A DNA stretch of 64,000 nt from Corynebacterium dentalis (GTDB lineage: Bacteria > Actinomycetota > Actinomycetes > Mycobacteriales > Mycobacteriaceae). Below the pieces are notes generated by a model. That model searched no databases and was not told the origin of the DNA. It worked only from the letters and a program-made list of their open reading frames with translations. A program made the translations under genes and the position numbers. This document shows, in pieces, positions 45,112 through 54,256 of this stretch. Each line of letters starts with the position of its first letter. The first letter of the stretch is position 1. The stretch spans positions 62,001 through 126,000 of the forward strand of contig NZ_OCTS01000005.1 of the NCBI RefSeq assembly GCF_900232865.1. Direction: 5' to 3'.

Positions 45112-45981
45112 TTAGGCGACGTTCGCCTCTTCGATCTTTACTTCCTCGGCAGGCTTGCCGTCTCCCTCAGGTGCCTTCTCTGCGATGGCATCCAAGATCT
45201 TCAGACCTTCCTCAGAGATGGTGCCGAACACGTTGTAGGCAGGAGGCAACGTGGTGTCCGCATTGACCAAGAAGAATTGGGAACCGTTGGTGTTCTCGCC
45301 GGAGTTGGCCATAGCCAGAGTTCCGCGGGGGTAAATCACTGGGTTCTGGGTCTCATCGCCCTGCACACCGTTGGTGGGGAACTCGTCAGCGAAGGTGTAA
45401 CCCGGGCCGCCAGTGCCAGAGCCAGTGGGATCGCCACACTGCAGGATGCCCATGCCTTCGGACTTCACGCTGCGGTGGCAGACAGTGTCATTGAAGAAGC
45501 CCTCCTTTGCCAAGTGCTCAAAGGAGTTGACGGTACATGGCGACTTGGAAGAATCCAGCTCCAGAGGCACATCGCCCTGATTCGTCCTCAACGTGACCTG
45601 GGTGGTGCCCGAAGCCTTAACTTCTCCATCTTCCGGAGGAGTGACTTCCTTGGAGGCTTCTTCCTGCCCGGCCGGGTAGGTGCACTCCACCGTCTCGCCA
45701 TATGGCTCAAGCGGACCGTCCGGAAGTGCAGCAGGCTCCACCTCAGGGCTGCTGGTGGACTCGTCGGAAGAAGCGGTGGCGTCCTCGTCGGTCGATGTGT
45801 ACGTAGCGGCGAACCAGATGCCGCCCACCAGCACAACGATGACGGCAAGAGTAGCGGCCACCACGCCCAATGGGGCTACCTTGGCACGGCGATCCCGGCC
45901 TTTGATGGCCTTATCCAGGTTCTTGAGTGCCTCGTCCCGACGTGCCTCATTGGGCAGGGACTTGTTGTCGTTATCAGCCAC
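45112..45981 (-). CDS. ppiB: Membrane-anchored cyclophilin peptidyl-prolyl isomerase (289 aa)
   Basis: Proline isomerase on the outer face of the membrane, presumably assisting folding of exported proteins. A charged cytosolic N-terminus of about 35 residues is followed by a transmembrane helix (VAPLGVVAATLAVIVVLVGG), an acidic Ser/Glu linker, and the cyclophilin domain from about residue 125 with GFFNDTVCHRSV, ILQCGDPTGSGTGGPGY and ANSGENTNGSQFFLVN. Two extra Cys (in the PCTVNSF and TVECTYP segments) could form a disulfide. GTG 45981 has GGAG 8 nt upstream; the frame is open to 46038. Divergent from the MBL gene. Confidence 0.93.
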   Translation of the reverse strand: MADNDNKSLPNEARRDEALKNLDKAIKGRDRRAKVAPLGVVAATLAVIVVLVGGIWFAATYTSTDEDATASSDESTSSPEVEPAALPDGPLEPYGETVECTYPAGQEEASKEVTPPEDGEVKASGTTQVTLRTNQGDVPLELDSSKSPCTVNSFEHLAKEGFFNDTVCHRSVKSEGMGILQCGDPTGSGTGGPGYTFADEFPTNGVQGDETQNPVIYPRGTLAMANSGENTNGSQFFLVNADTTLPPAYNVFGTISEEGLKILDAIAEKAPEGDGKPAEEVKIEEANVA

Positions 45982-46026
45982 GAGTGGTTCTCCGACCTTT
46001 CCAGTTGCTTGGTGTGGATCCGCCTT

Positions 46027-46032
46027 ATTATG
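46027..46032 (-). promoter_or_regulatory. Candidate -10 (CATAAT) of ppiB
   Basis: CATAAT on the minus strand matches the -10 consensus at five of six positions and would start a transcript about 40 nt before the GTG at 45981, which has its own GGAG ribosome-binding site. Confidence 0.4.
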
Positions 46033-46101
46033 CCTCATTGGCTTGCCGTTGCCGAGACCTAATTGTCACCCGTGTCAGATTCCTTGAACTAGTGCTTGTA
46101 C

Positions 46102-46107
46102 TACTCT
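46102..46107 (+). promoter_or_regulatory. Candidate -10 (TACTCT), leaderless promoter of the MBL hydrolase gene
   Basis: TACTCT fits TANNNT and lies exactly 8 nt before the ATG at 46116. The spacer is GGGTGGGC, which is not a good ribosome-binding site. Confidence 0.4.
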
Positions 46108-46115
46108 GGGTGGGC

Positions 46116-46814
46116 ATGACTAGCCAGCCGAATGATTCAGCTTCTGCGTCATCCGCACCATTGCCCGCCACCACATCCATCGTGGGTTTTGTCGCAGGGC
46201 CACTACAGACCAACTGTTACGTGTTGATTGATTCTGCACGGACCACGGAACAAGGCAAGTACCCCGCCGTAGTGATCGATCCGGGAATGGGCGCGTTTGC
46301 CACCATCCAGGAGCAAGCGGATGAGCAAAACTTTGCGGTCGAAGCCGTGGTGCTGACTCACGGACACATTGACCACATTCGTGATGCTCAACCATTTGCT
46401 GTGCCGGTGTACATCCATCCAGAAGATAAGTCCATGCTGTCTATGGATTGGAGTAATGCGCCCTTTGGTTCCATGTTCGAGGCAGAAAATATGCAGACGC
46501 CTGCCGACATCCGGGAGCTAGAGGGAAGCATCGATATGGCCGGAGCAACGTGGGAGATCCATCACATGCCCGGGCATTCGCCCGGATCCGTGATGTTCCG
46601 CGTACCCGGCCTGATCTTGGGTGGAGATGTTCTCTTCCGCGGGGGAGTAGGCCGCACGGATCTGCCGGGGTCTTCGCCGGAAGACATGATGCTGTCTCTG
46701 AAGAAGGTCGTCACGGAATTCGCTGACGATGATGTGGTGTTAAGTGGGCACGGCCCGCAAACCACCATTGGTCAGGAGAAGGCGACTAATCCATTTCTGC
46801 ACGAGGTGGGCTAG
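46116..46814 (+). CDS. Metallo-beta-lactamase-fold hydrolase, glyoxalase II-like (232 aa)
   Basis: Cytoplasmic Zn-dependent hydrolase of the glyoxalase II/GloB group. The metal-binding motif THGHIDHIRD (HxHxDH, about residue 85) is complete, followed by HHMPGHSPGSVMFRV, GGDVLFRGGVGRTDLPG and the C-terminal LSGHGPQTTIGQEKATNPF. ATG 46116 chosen although the frame runs back to 45927, because the family starts there and TACTCT is correctly placed. Immediately upstream of hisS, as in mycobacteria (Rv2581c). Actual substrate, possibly a thioester, unproven. Confidence 0.9.
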   Translation: MTSQPNDSASASSAPLPATTSIVGFVAGPLQTNCYVLIDSARTTEQGKYPAVVIDPGMGAFATIQEQADEQNFAVEAVVLTHGHIDHIRDAQPFAVPVYIHPEDKSMLSMDWSNAPFGSMFEAENMQTPADIRELEGSIDMAGATWEIHHMPGHSPGSVMFRVPGLILGGDVLFRGGVGRTDLPGSSPEDMMLSLKKVVTEFADDDVVLSGHGPQTTIGQEKATNPFLHEVG

Positions 46815-46878
46815 CCACCGAGGTGAATCCAGCGCTACCTGTGCTGGTACCCGTGTCTGACCATCGTCGCTGACCCGC

Positions 46879-46884
46879 TAGGAT
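46879..46884 (+). promoter_or_regulatory. Candidate -10 (TAGGAT), leaderless promoter of hisS
   Basis: TAGGAT ends 8 nt before the hisS GTG; the spacer TAACTGCT lacks a ribosome-binding site. Confidence 0.45.
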
Positions 46885-46892
46885 TAACTGCT

Positions 46893-48188
46893 GTGACTGA
46901 CAAGGCTCCGCAAAAGAAATTGAAGGCTCTGCAAGCTCCCAAGGGAGTGCCGGACTACGTCCCGCCAGGCTCTGCTGACTTCAAGGCCGTCAAGGACGCG
47001 TTCGCGACTGCTGCTCATAATGCGGGATATGAACACATCGAGCTGCCGATTTTCGAAGAAACGGCACTTTTCGCCCGCGGAGTAGGCGAATCCACGGATG
47101 TGGTCAGTAAAGAGATGTACACCTTTGCAGACCGCGGAGATCGATCTGTCACGCTGCGCCCAGAAGGCACCGCAGGTGTGATGCGCGCAGTAATCGAGCA
47201 CAACCTAGACCGGGGACAGCTGCCCGTCAAGCTTGTCTACAACGGACCATTCTTCCGCTACGAGCGCCCTCAGGCCGGGCGCTACCGCCAGCTACAGCAG
47301 GTAGGCGTGGAGGCCATCGGTGTGGACGATCCCGCTTTGGATGCCGAGGTTATCGCGTTGGCGGACCGTTGTTTCCGTTCCGTAGGGCTGACTGGATTCC
47401 GCTTGGAGCTGACCAGCTTGGGCGACGATTCTGACCGTCCCGCTTACCGTGCCAAGCTGCAGGAATTCCTGCGTGGATTGGACCTGGACGAAGAAACTCA
47501 GCGCCGAGCCGAGCTCAACCCTCTGCGCGTGCTGGATGACAAGCGCCCGGAGATGCAGGAAAAGCTCGCTGACGCTCCGCTCATGCTTGACCACCTGTCC
47601 GATAGCTCGCGTGCTCACTTTGACGCAGTGACCGGATATCTGCAGGACATGGGCATCGAGTACACCATCAACCCTCGCATGGTGCGCGGTCTGGATTACT
47701 ACACCAAGACCTGCTTCGAGTTTGTGCATGACGGTCTCGGTGCACAGTCTGGCATTGGTGGCGGCGGCCGCTATGACGGGCTGATGGCGCAGCTTGGTGG
47801 CCAGGAACTGTCCGGCATTGGCTTTGGCCTTGGCGTGGACCGCACGCTGTTGGCGCTTGAAGCTGAATCTAAGTCCGCTGCAACCGGTCGACGGGTGGAT
47901 GTCTACGGCGTGGCTCTGGGAGCCGAAGCAAAGCAGAAGATGGTCAGCGTGGTCAACCAATTGCGCGGTGCAGGCGTGGCCGTGGACATGAGCTACGGCG
48001 ATCGCGGACTTAAGGGAGCGATGAAGGGCGCAGACCGTGCCGGTGCTCTGTTTGCGCTGGTACTTGGCGAATCCGAACTAGCTGCGGACACCATTGTGGT
48101 GCGCGATCTGGCTGCCCACAAGCAGAATGAGATCAGCCTGAGCACCGTGGTGGATCACATCGTGGAAGCCGTGGGGCAGAAGCGCTAG
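46893..48188 (+). CDS. hisS: Histidyl-tRNA synthetase (431 aa)
   Basis: Class II synthetase for tRNA-His. Motif 1 region around [16 protein letters not shown], motif 2 [18 protein letters not shown], the histidine-specific segments [13 protein letters not shown] and [12 protein letters not shown], and motif 3 [15 protein letters not shown] are all clear; the C-terminal anticodon-binding domain starts near 330. GTG 46893. A weak hairpin (TCGTCGG/CCGACGA at 48200-48225) follows the stop. Confidence 0.96.
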   Translation: MTDKAPQKKLKALQAPKGVPDYVPPGSADFKAVKDAFATAAHNAGYEHIELPIFEETALFARGVGESTDVVSKEMYTFADRGDRSVTLRPEGTAGVMRAVIEHNLDRGQLPVKLVYNGPFFRYERPQAGRYRQLQQVGVEAIGVDDPALDAEVIALADRCFRSVGLTGFRLELTSLGDDSDRPAYRAKLQEFLRGLDLDEETQRRAELNPLRVLDDKRPEMQEKLADAPLMLDHLSDSSRAHFDAVTGYLQDMGIEYTINPRMVRGLDYYTKTCFEFVHDGLGAQSGIGGGGRYDGLMAQLGGQELSGIGFGLGVDRTLLALEAESKSAATGRRVDVYGVALGAEAKQKMVSVVNQLRGAGVAVDMSYGDRGLKGAMKGADRAGALFALVLGESELAADTIVVRDLAAHKQNEISLSTVVDHIVEAVGQKR

Positions 48189-48304
48189 TGGGGGTGGTGT
48201 CGTCGGGTAGGAAATGAACCGACGATGAATTCTTTGTAACGCGCAAGTTGAAAGCCGAGGACGGGTCACACCTTGCCCGGCACAGGGTTCTCTTAGGTGT
48301 TCTT

Positions 48305-48323
48305 ATGAAACGCGACGTTTCAT
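48305..48323 (+). promoter_or_regulatory. Palindrome ATGAAACG-CGA-CGTTTCAT before the nucleotidase gene
   Basis: Two perfect 8-bp arms (48305-48312 and 48316-48323) around 3 nt. The left arm overlaps TATGAA (48304-48309), a plausible -10 box, about 45 nt before the GTG at 48352. It could be an operator or an mRNA hairpin. The remaining gap 48189-48304 holds only the weak hisS hairpin. Confidence 0.5.
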
Positions 48324-48351
48324 TTCAGTTCGCCACTTCAGGAGAAAATCC

Positions 48352-50412
48352 GTGCCGTTCACGCGCTCTCACAAGGTCGCTCGCCGTTCCGCGATTGCCC
48401 TTGCCATCGTCCCCCTCACCATCTTTTCCACCTCCACGGCTGCGCTGGCTGCCGAAGCTGACCAGGTCAACCTGAACGTTCTGGGCATCACCGATTTCCA
48501 CGGGCACATCTCCGGACCGAAGGACCCCAGCAAGCCGGTCAAGGAAATGGGTGCGGGCGCAATGGCCTGCTACATCGACAAGGAGCGCGCAGCCAACCCT
48601 GCCACGTCCTTCGTCTCTGCTGGTGACAACATCGGAGGCTCGCCTTTCGTGTCCTCCATCTTGGATGACGAGCCAACCATCAGCTCCCTGAACGCCATGG
48701 GTCTGGAAGCGTCCGCTGTGGGTAACCACGAGTTCGATAAGGGATGGGATGACCTCCGCGACCGTGTCGGCGTGGACGGAACCAAGCTCGCAGAGTTCCC
48801 ATACCTGGCGGCCAACGTGACCGGCGCCACGATGGCCCCTTCCACCGTGGTGGTTAAGGATGGCGTGAAGATCGGCTACGTGGGCGCCGTCACGGAGACG
48901 ACGCCCACCCTAGTGTCACCTTCCGGAGTTGCAGGGTTGAACTTCTCCGCACCTGTGGCCGCCGCTGATGCGGAGGCTAGCCACCTCAAGGAATCGGGCG
49001 AAGCCGACGTGGTGGTCGCCCTGGTTCACGAGGGAGTATCGGCAGAAGGATTCGGTTCGAATGTCGACGCCGTGATTGGCGGACACACTCACCAAGAGCA
49101 AGAAAACAATAAATCCCAGCCCGTAGTGATCCAGCCGGCTTCGTACGGCAGCTTGCTGGCTGACATCGAGATCACTTACGACAAGGCAGAGGACAAGGTC
49201 GTTTCCGTTTCCGCCCGCAATATCCCTGCTCAGGACGTGTGGAACGAGTGTGGTGCCACTCCAAACCAGGAGGTCGCAAACATCGTGAACGCGGCAGAGC
49301 AGGCCGCTGAGGTAGAGGGGCAAAAGGTGGTTGCCACGATCGACGACGATTTCTACCGAGGTGTCAACTCTAACGGTGTAGCGGGAGGAAACCGTGGCGC
49401 CGAAAGTTCCCTGAACTCCCTGCTCGCCGACGCCGCACTGGACGGAATCAACGAGCAGACCAGCCTTAATGCGGATATCGGCGTGATGAATGCCGGTGGT
49501 GTGCGTGATGATCTCGAGTCCGGTGACGTGACTTTCGCTGAAGCCTACGGTGTCCAGCCATTCGGCAACTCCATGGGCGTGGTGGAGATCTCCGGGGCTG
49601 AGCTCAAGGGAGTCATGGAGCAGCAGTGGCGTTCTGAAACCGGTGGAGACCGTCCTACTTTGATCCTCGGCTTCTCCGAGAACGTGGAGTACTCCTACGA
49701 TCCGGAAGCTCCACTGGGTAAGCGCATCACACACGTGCGCGTCAACGGCGAAGACCTAGATGAGGCACGCAACTACCGCGTGGCCGGAGCCTCCTTTCTG
49801 CTGGGCGAGGGCGACGCGTACACCCAGTTCAACACCCAGAGTGGGGACAACGTCATTGAAGATTCCGGCATCATGGACGTGGACATCTTCAACCGCTACT
49901 TGGCAGACCACCAAGACGTGCAGGTTCGCGATGATCAGACGTCGGTTGGCGTGCACATTAGTGGCGGCAACGCCGATGGCACCGTGACCGCAGGACAAAA
50001 GCTGGCTATCGATCTGTCCTCGTTGTCCTACACCGCAAGCGAGTCCAAGCCCACGGAGGTTGCCGCGGAGTTGCTCGGGGGCGAAAAGACGGTGCGTACT
50101 TCCGCGCCTGTCGATAACACCGTGACGGATAACCAGAATGAAACCGGGCGTGCGACCGTACAGCTCACCGTTCCGCAGGGTGCTACCGAGCTGAAGATCA
50201 CAGACGATAACGGAACCGAGTTTGTCTACCCACTAGTCGCACAGGAAGGCGGCCCACTGGGCTCGCTGACCGGGTCTTCTGACCTGAGCTCCACCAGTCT
50301 GGGCAGCTTGAGCCCTCGCGACCTCGGAGCCATTGGACTGGCAGTCAGCGTGCTGGGACTCAGCGCAGCCTTTGGTGCTGCCGTCTACTGGTGGCAGCAG
50401 AACCGCCGATAG
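48352..50412 (+). CDS. Secreted, membrane-anchored 5'-nucleotidase/UshA-like metallophosphatase (686 aa)
   Basis: Exported enzyme releasing phosphate from nucleotides or related esters outside the cell. A signal peptide ends near residue 35 (AALAAEADQ). The metallophosphatase domain has ITDFHGHISG (DxH), AGDNIGGSP, GNHEFDKGW and GGHTHQE; the 5'-nucleotidase C-terminal domain follows from about 320 with NAGGVRDDLESG and QPFGNSMGVVEI. A C-terminal beta domain (about 530-630) and a final helix (IGLAVSVLGLSAAFGAAVYWW) with basic tail anchor it. GTG start with AGGAG 8 nt upstream. No LPxTG motif. Pairs with the nuclease downstream. Confidence 0.9.
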   Translation: MPFTRSHKVARRSAIALAIVPLTIFSTSTAALAAEADQVNLNVLGITDFHGHISGPKDPSKPVKEMGAGAMACYIDKERAANPATSFVSAGDNIGGSPFVSSILDDEPTISSLNAMGLEASAVGNHEFDKGWDDLRDRVGVDGTKLAEFPYLAANVTGATMAPSTVVVKDGVKIGYVGAVTETTPTLVSPSGVAGLNFSAPVAAADAEASHLKESGEADVVVALVHEGVSAEGFGSNVDAVIGGHTHQEQENNKSQPVVIQPASYGSLLADIEITYDKAEDKVVSVSARNIPAQDVWNECGATPNQEVANIVNAAEQAAEVEGQKVVATIDDDFYRGVNSNGVAGGNRGAESSLNSLLADAALDGINEQTSLNADIGVMNAGGVRDDLESGDVTFAEAYGVQPFGNSMGVVEISGAELKGVMEQQWRSETGGDRPTLILGFSENVEYSYDPEAPLGKRITHVRVNGEDLDEARNYRVAGASFLLGEGDAYTQFNTQSGDNVIEDSGIMDVDIFNRYLADHQDVQVRDDQTSVGVHISGGNADGTVTAGQKLAIDLSSLSYTASESKPTEVAAELLGGEKTVRTSAPVDNTVTDNQNETGRATVQLTVPQGATELKITDDNGTEFVYPLVAQEGGPLGSLTGSSDLSSTSLGSLSPRDLGAIGLAVSVLGLSAAFGAAVYWWQQNRR

Positions 50413-50564
50413 CTCACTGGACGTAGAGCTCTGATCCATCACCTGAGCTCTGACCGTGCAATAACCCAGAGCCGTTTCCCGCAATCGCAGTCTCGCGAAG
50501 CAGGGAAGGGCTCGTCCATGTTCAATCTTGTTCCGCAGTTCTCCAGTAAAGGTCTTTGATTTTC

Positions 50565-53243
50565 ATGAAGCGATCATCGCGCATCAGCCTGGCCCTCATG
50601 GCTACGGCTTCAGCATCCCTGGCAACCACCACGATTCCCTCCGCTATCGCCTCCCCAGCTGGCGATAACGTAGTCATCAGCGAAGTTTACGGAGGCGGTG
50701 GCAACAGTGGAGCCGAGCTGACAAACGACTTCATCGAACTCTACAACCCAACTGATCAGCCCATCTCTTTGGACGGCTGGTCCGTGCAGTACTTGTCCTC
50801 CAAGGGCACCAGCTCTGCATCAACTGCAGCTTTGAATGGGGAGATTGCCCCGCACGGCTACTACCTGATCAAGGCAGGTAAGGGCTCTGGTGGCACCGTC
50901 GATTTCACCGCGGACGCGGACGGCACGGGGCTGAACATGAGCTCATCCAACGGTGTTGCCGTGCTTTCAGATTCCACAGGTCAGTGGACTCAAGGAAGCG
51001 ACGCGGTAGACATCGTTGGGTACGGCACCACCACAGTGAATGAAACCGCTCCTAGTGCCGGGCTCAGCAACACCACGAGCGCTGCTCGAGACGCAGTGGG
51101 CACCGATACGGACAACAACGCCGTTGACTTCACCGTCGGCACTCCTACTCCTCAGTTCTCTGGCGGGGACGCCACCCAGGACGACACGACTGATCCAGAA
51201 AACCCTGATACCCCGGAAGAGCCCACCACTCCGGGCGAGCGCGTGTCTATCGAAGATATTCAGGGCACCGGCGCTGCCACTCCTTTGGCGGGGCAGACCG
51301 TCACCACCGCCGGCTGGGTCACCGCGAGCTATCCCACAGGTGGATTCAACGGCTTCACCATCCAAATGGGTGGAACCAAAGAAACGCGCAAGGCAGGCGA
51401 AGCGTCCCGCGCGGTCTTCGTCTATACCGGAGCAGGGAATGCTCCTGCTGACCTCGGGCAGTGTGTCGTCGTGACCGGAAAGGCCGTTGAATACAACGAA
51501 TCGACTCAGCTGTCCAACCCCACCTTCAAGTCTTCGGCAAACCCCCAGGAAGATTGCGGGGACGGCGTCGAACCAAACAAGGGCCTGATTCCTACGGACC
51601 CGGAGACCAAAGAGGCAAACGAGCACATGCTCTTTGCACCGGAGTCCACGTACACGGTGACGAACAACTACGAGCTGAATACCTATGGCTCGGTGGATCT
51701 GGTGGCAGGGGATGAGCCACTGCTGCAGGCAACCTCCGTGGTCAACCCAGGAGCAGAGGCAGTGGCCTACGAGCAGGAGAACCAGCGCAAGGTAGTCACC
51801 CTCGACGATGGCGCCACGGCGAATTTCCTCCGCAACGCCGAAGCGAAGAAGACCCCTCTGCCATACCTGACCACCGCTGACGGCGAGAAGGCACTGCGCA
51901 CGGGCGATCATTTGAGCTTCTCCAACCCAGTGGTGCTGAGCTACAACTTCGACAAATGGGGCCTGCAGCCGACCTCCCAGATCACGGGAGACTCCGCCTC
52001 TACCGAGCTACCAATTTCTTGGGAGGACACTCGAGCTGCTGAAATCGGTGGACCGGACGCAGTGGGAGGCACGCACAGCATTGCCAGCTTCAACGTGCTG
52101 AACTACTTCACCGACCTGGGCAAAGACGAGGATGGATGCCGGGCATACGAAGATATGGACGGTAATCCCGTGACCGCGGACTACTGCCAAGTTCGCGGTG
52201 CGTACACCGAGGAAGCATTCCAGGATCAGCAAGCCAAGATCGTCAGCGCGATCAACACCTTGGATGTATCCGTCTTGGGCTTGGAAGAGATCGAAAACAC
52301 CGCGCAGTTTGGTGGTGATCGCGACGAGTCGCTGAACACTCTTGTCACAGCACTCAATGCGGCCGGAGGCAACTGGAAGGCCGTGCCTTCCCCGGAGGTT
52401 GTCCCCGAAAATGAGGATGTGATCCGCACCGCGTTCATCTACCGCGAAGGTGCCGTGGAGCCGGTCGGTGAGTCCAAGATCTTCGACCACGAAGCTTTCT
52501 CCAATATCGCCCGCCAACCTCTTGCGCAGCGTTTCAAGGGTGTGGGTGCCGACGACGACAGCGCTTTCGTGGCCGTTGTGAACCACTACAAGTCCAAGGG
52601 ATCCATTGCTCGTGGTGATGCGGACATGGGCGACGGACAGGGCAACAACGCCAACCTTCGCGCCGAGATGTCCCGCAAGTTGGTGGAGTGGTTGGCTGCT
52701 GAAGAGGACTTCAAGGACAAGCCACAATTCATCATCGGCGATTTGAACGCGTATGCGAAGGAAGATGCTGTGCGCATCCTCGAGGACGCGGGCTACACCA
52801 ACATCGAGGACAAGTTCGATGCAGGGCACTCCTACCAGTTCGACGGTCGCCTCGGTTCGCTCGATCACGTGTTGGCTAACGATAAGGCGTTGGAGATGAC
52901 CACGGGCGCGGACGTGTGGGACATCAACTCCGATGAATCCGTGGCTTACGAGTACTCCCGTCGCAACTACAACGTCACGGACTTCTACGCGCCCGATCCG
53001 TTCCGCTCTAGCGACCACGATCCGATTAAGGTTGGATTCAATCTGGTCGGTGGCGGAACGGATCCGGAAGACCCAGAAAACCCCTTGCCGGAGACCCCTG
53101 GTTCCTCTGATGAGGATTCACCACTGGACTCCCTGGCCAACGGCAGCTCCCGGAACGGGTTCCTCGGCTTTGTCCTGGGCCTGGTGGGATTGAGCTCCGG
53201 AGTGGGCCTTGCGTTCTGGTGGTGGCTGAACTCCCAGCGCTAA
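50565..53243 (+). CDS. Secreted ExeM/NucH-type extracellular nuclease (892 aa)
   Basis: Exported DNase/phosphoesterase. Signal peptide to about residue 30; lamin-tail domain starting VVISEVYGGGGNSGAELTND (about 32-150); a Pro/Thr/Glu linker; an OB-like domain (about 225-300); then the endonuclease/exonuclease/phosphatase domain with SIASFNVLNYF, GLEEIENTAQ, VVNHYKSKGS, IIGDLNAYAKEDA and SSDHDPIKVGF, carrying all catalytic acids and His. The tail has PLPETPGSS then a membrane helix and WWWLNSQR. ATG 50565 preferred over TTG 50556. Lies 152 nt after the nucleotidase; together they could degrade DNA to nucleosides and phosphate. Confidence 0.92.
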   Translation: MKRSSRISLALMATASASLATTTIPSAIASPAGDNVVISEVYGGGGNSGAELTNDFIELYNPTDQPISLDGWSVQYLSSKGTSSASTAALNGEIAPHGYYLIKAGKGSGGTVDFTADADGTGLNMSSSNGVAVLSDSTGQWTQGSDAVDIVGYGTTTVNETAPSAGLSNTTSAARDAVGTDTDNNAVDFTVGTPTPQFSGGDATQDDTTDPENPDTPEEPTTPGERVSIEDIQGTGAATPLAGQTVTTAGWVTASYPTGGFNGFTIQMGGTKETRKAGEASRAVFVYTGAGNAPADLGQCVVVTGKAVEYNESTQLSNPTFKSSANPQEDCGDGVEPNKGLIPTDPETKEANEHMLFAPESTYTVTNNYELNTYGSVDLVAGDEPLLQATSVVNPGAEAVAYEQENQRKVVTLDDGATANFLRNAEAKKTPLPYLTTADGEKALRTGDHLSFSNPVVLSYNFDKWGLQPTSQITGDSASTELPISWEDTRAAEIGGPDAVGGTHSIASFNVLNYFTDLGKDEDGCRAYEDMDGNPVTADYCQVRGAYTEEAFQDQQAKIVSAINTLDVSVLGLEEIENTAQFGGDRDESLNTLVTALNAAGGNWKAVPSPEVVPENEDVIRTAFIYREGAVEPVGESKIFDHEAFSNIARQPLAQRFKGVGADDDSAFVAVVNHYKSKGSIARGDADMGDGQGNNANLRAEMSRKLVEWLAAEEDFKDKPQFIIGDLNAYAKEDAVRILEDAGYTNIEDKFDAGHSYQFDGRLGSLDHVLANDKALEMTTGADVWDINSDESVAYEYSRRNYNVTDFYAPDPFRSSDHDPIKVGFNLVGGGTDPEDPENPLPETPGSSDEDSPLDSLANGSSRNGFLGFVLGLVGLSSGVGLAFWWWLNSQR

Positions 53244-53260
53244 TCGGCGCTGGGGAAGCG

Positions 53261-53276
53261 GGCGCTACTTAGCGCC
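53261..53276. terminator. Short hairpin between convergent exeM-like and metallopeptidase genes
   Basis: GGCGCTA (53261-53267) and TAGCGCC (53270-53276) form a tight stem spanning the metallopeptidase stop codon. There is no T-tract on either strand. Confidence 0.35.
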
Positions 53277-54174
53277 GGAAATCCTCATGGCAGGATTCCA
53301 TGGTTCCGCCCTGGTAGCCGCGCAAGAAGGATTCCTGGCGCTGCTCGGAAGAACCGTGCGTCCAGGAATCCGGGTTGACCTCCTGGCCAGCTGATTCCTG
53401 GATGGCGTCATCGCCGATGGACTGAGCGGTAGTAATGGCCTGCTGAACCTGATCCTGCGTGATTGGCTCCAGTAGCGCGTTTGCGCCCTTGTCCGCGTGA
53501 GATGCCCACAATCCGGCGTAGCAATCCGCCTGCAGCTCCATCTTCACGGCGTTGGAATCCTCACCTGGGTCGTTATAATCAGACAGACCCAAGTTGCCCT
53601 GCAAGTTCTGGATGTGGTGCCCGAACTCGTGAGCGGTGACGTACTCCTGAGCGAACGGACCGTCCGAACCACCCATCTTGTTCAGCTGTTCGTAGAAACC
53701 GGTGGACAGGTAGACGGTCTTATCGGAGGGACAGTAAAACGGTCCGCTCTGGGAAATATTCGCGGCACCGCAGCCGGTAGAAATACGGCCCTCTGCAATG
53801 TGGACTTGAGGCTTGGAGTAATCAATATTGGCGTTCGCTGGAAGTGCTTCGCCCCAATAATCATCCAAGGACTTTTTAGTCGCAGCGATTCGGCATTCAT
53901 CGCGAGAGTTGGCATCTTCCTTAGTTTCGCAGCCTTGGAGCTGTTCTCCCTGCTGCGAGGCGTTATCTCCGCCGCCGATCATGTTGGATCCGCCGGAGAA
54001 GAAAAAGACCACTACGGCAGCGATGATCATGCCGGGGATGCCGAACTTGCGGCCGATGCTGCTGGCCAGCAGTGCTACGAGGATGTTTCCTCCGCCACCA
54101 CCGCCACGGCCTCCGCCACTTCCTCCGGTACTCACGCCATCTGAATAGTTATTGAGGTTGTTATTAAACGTCAC
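53269..54174 (-). CDS. YpfJ-type neutral zinc metallopeptidase, membrane-anchored (301 aa)
   Basis: Predicted zinc metalloprotease with one N-terminal membrane helix and an exported catalytic domain. A Gly/Ser/Asn-rich cytosolic tail of about 30 residues precedes the helix GIPGMIIAAVVVFFF (about 45-60). The catalytic HEFGHH (HExxH) lies near residue 188 after FAQEYVTAH, with the downstream ELQADCYAGLWA segment supplying the third ligand region. Four or more Cys could form disulfides outside the membrane. GTG start at 54174. Divergent from aspS, as for the mycobacterial relative. Substrate unknown. Confidence 0.9.
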   Translation of the reverse strand: MTFNNNLNNYSDGVSTGGSGGGRGGGGGGNILVALLASSIGRKFGIPGMIIAAVVVFFFSGGSNMIGGGDNASQQGEQLQGCETKEDANSRDECRIAATKKSLDDYWGEALPANANIDYSKPQVHIAEGRISTGCGAANISQSGPFYCPSDKTVYLSTGFYEQLNKMGGSDGPFAQEYVTAHEFGHHIQNLQGNLGLSDYNDPGEDSNAVKMELQADCYAGLWASHADKGANALLEPITQDQVQQAITTAQSIGDDAIQESAGQEVNPDSWTHGSSEQRQESFLRGYQGGTMESCHEDFRR

Positions 54175-54250
54175 GGTTCAGATGTTGCCACAAGTGCAGG
54201 TGAGGGGAGCGGTGATTGACCCGCCCGCCCACACGTGTTGGCCTTCAGGG

Positions 54251-54256
54251 TAGAAT
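54251..54256 (+). promoter_or_regulatory. aspS -10 box (TAGAAT) and structured leader
   Basis: TAGAAT would give a leader of about 80 nt. It contains TCTCAA/TTGAGA (54278-54300, 11-nt loop) and CTTAAA/TTTAAG (54316-54331, 4-nt loop); the second hairpin overlaps the first bases of the AAGGAG ribosome-binding site at 54329-54334. Confidence 0.5.
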
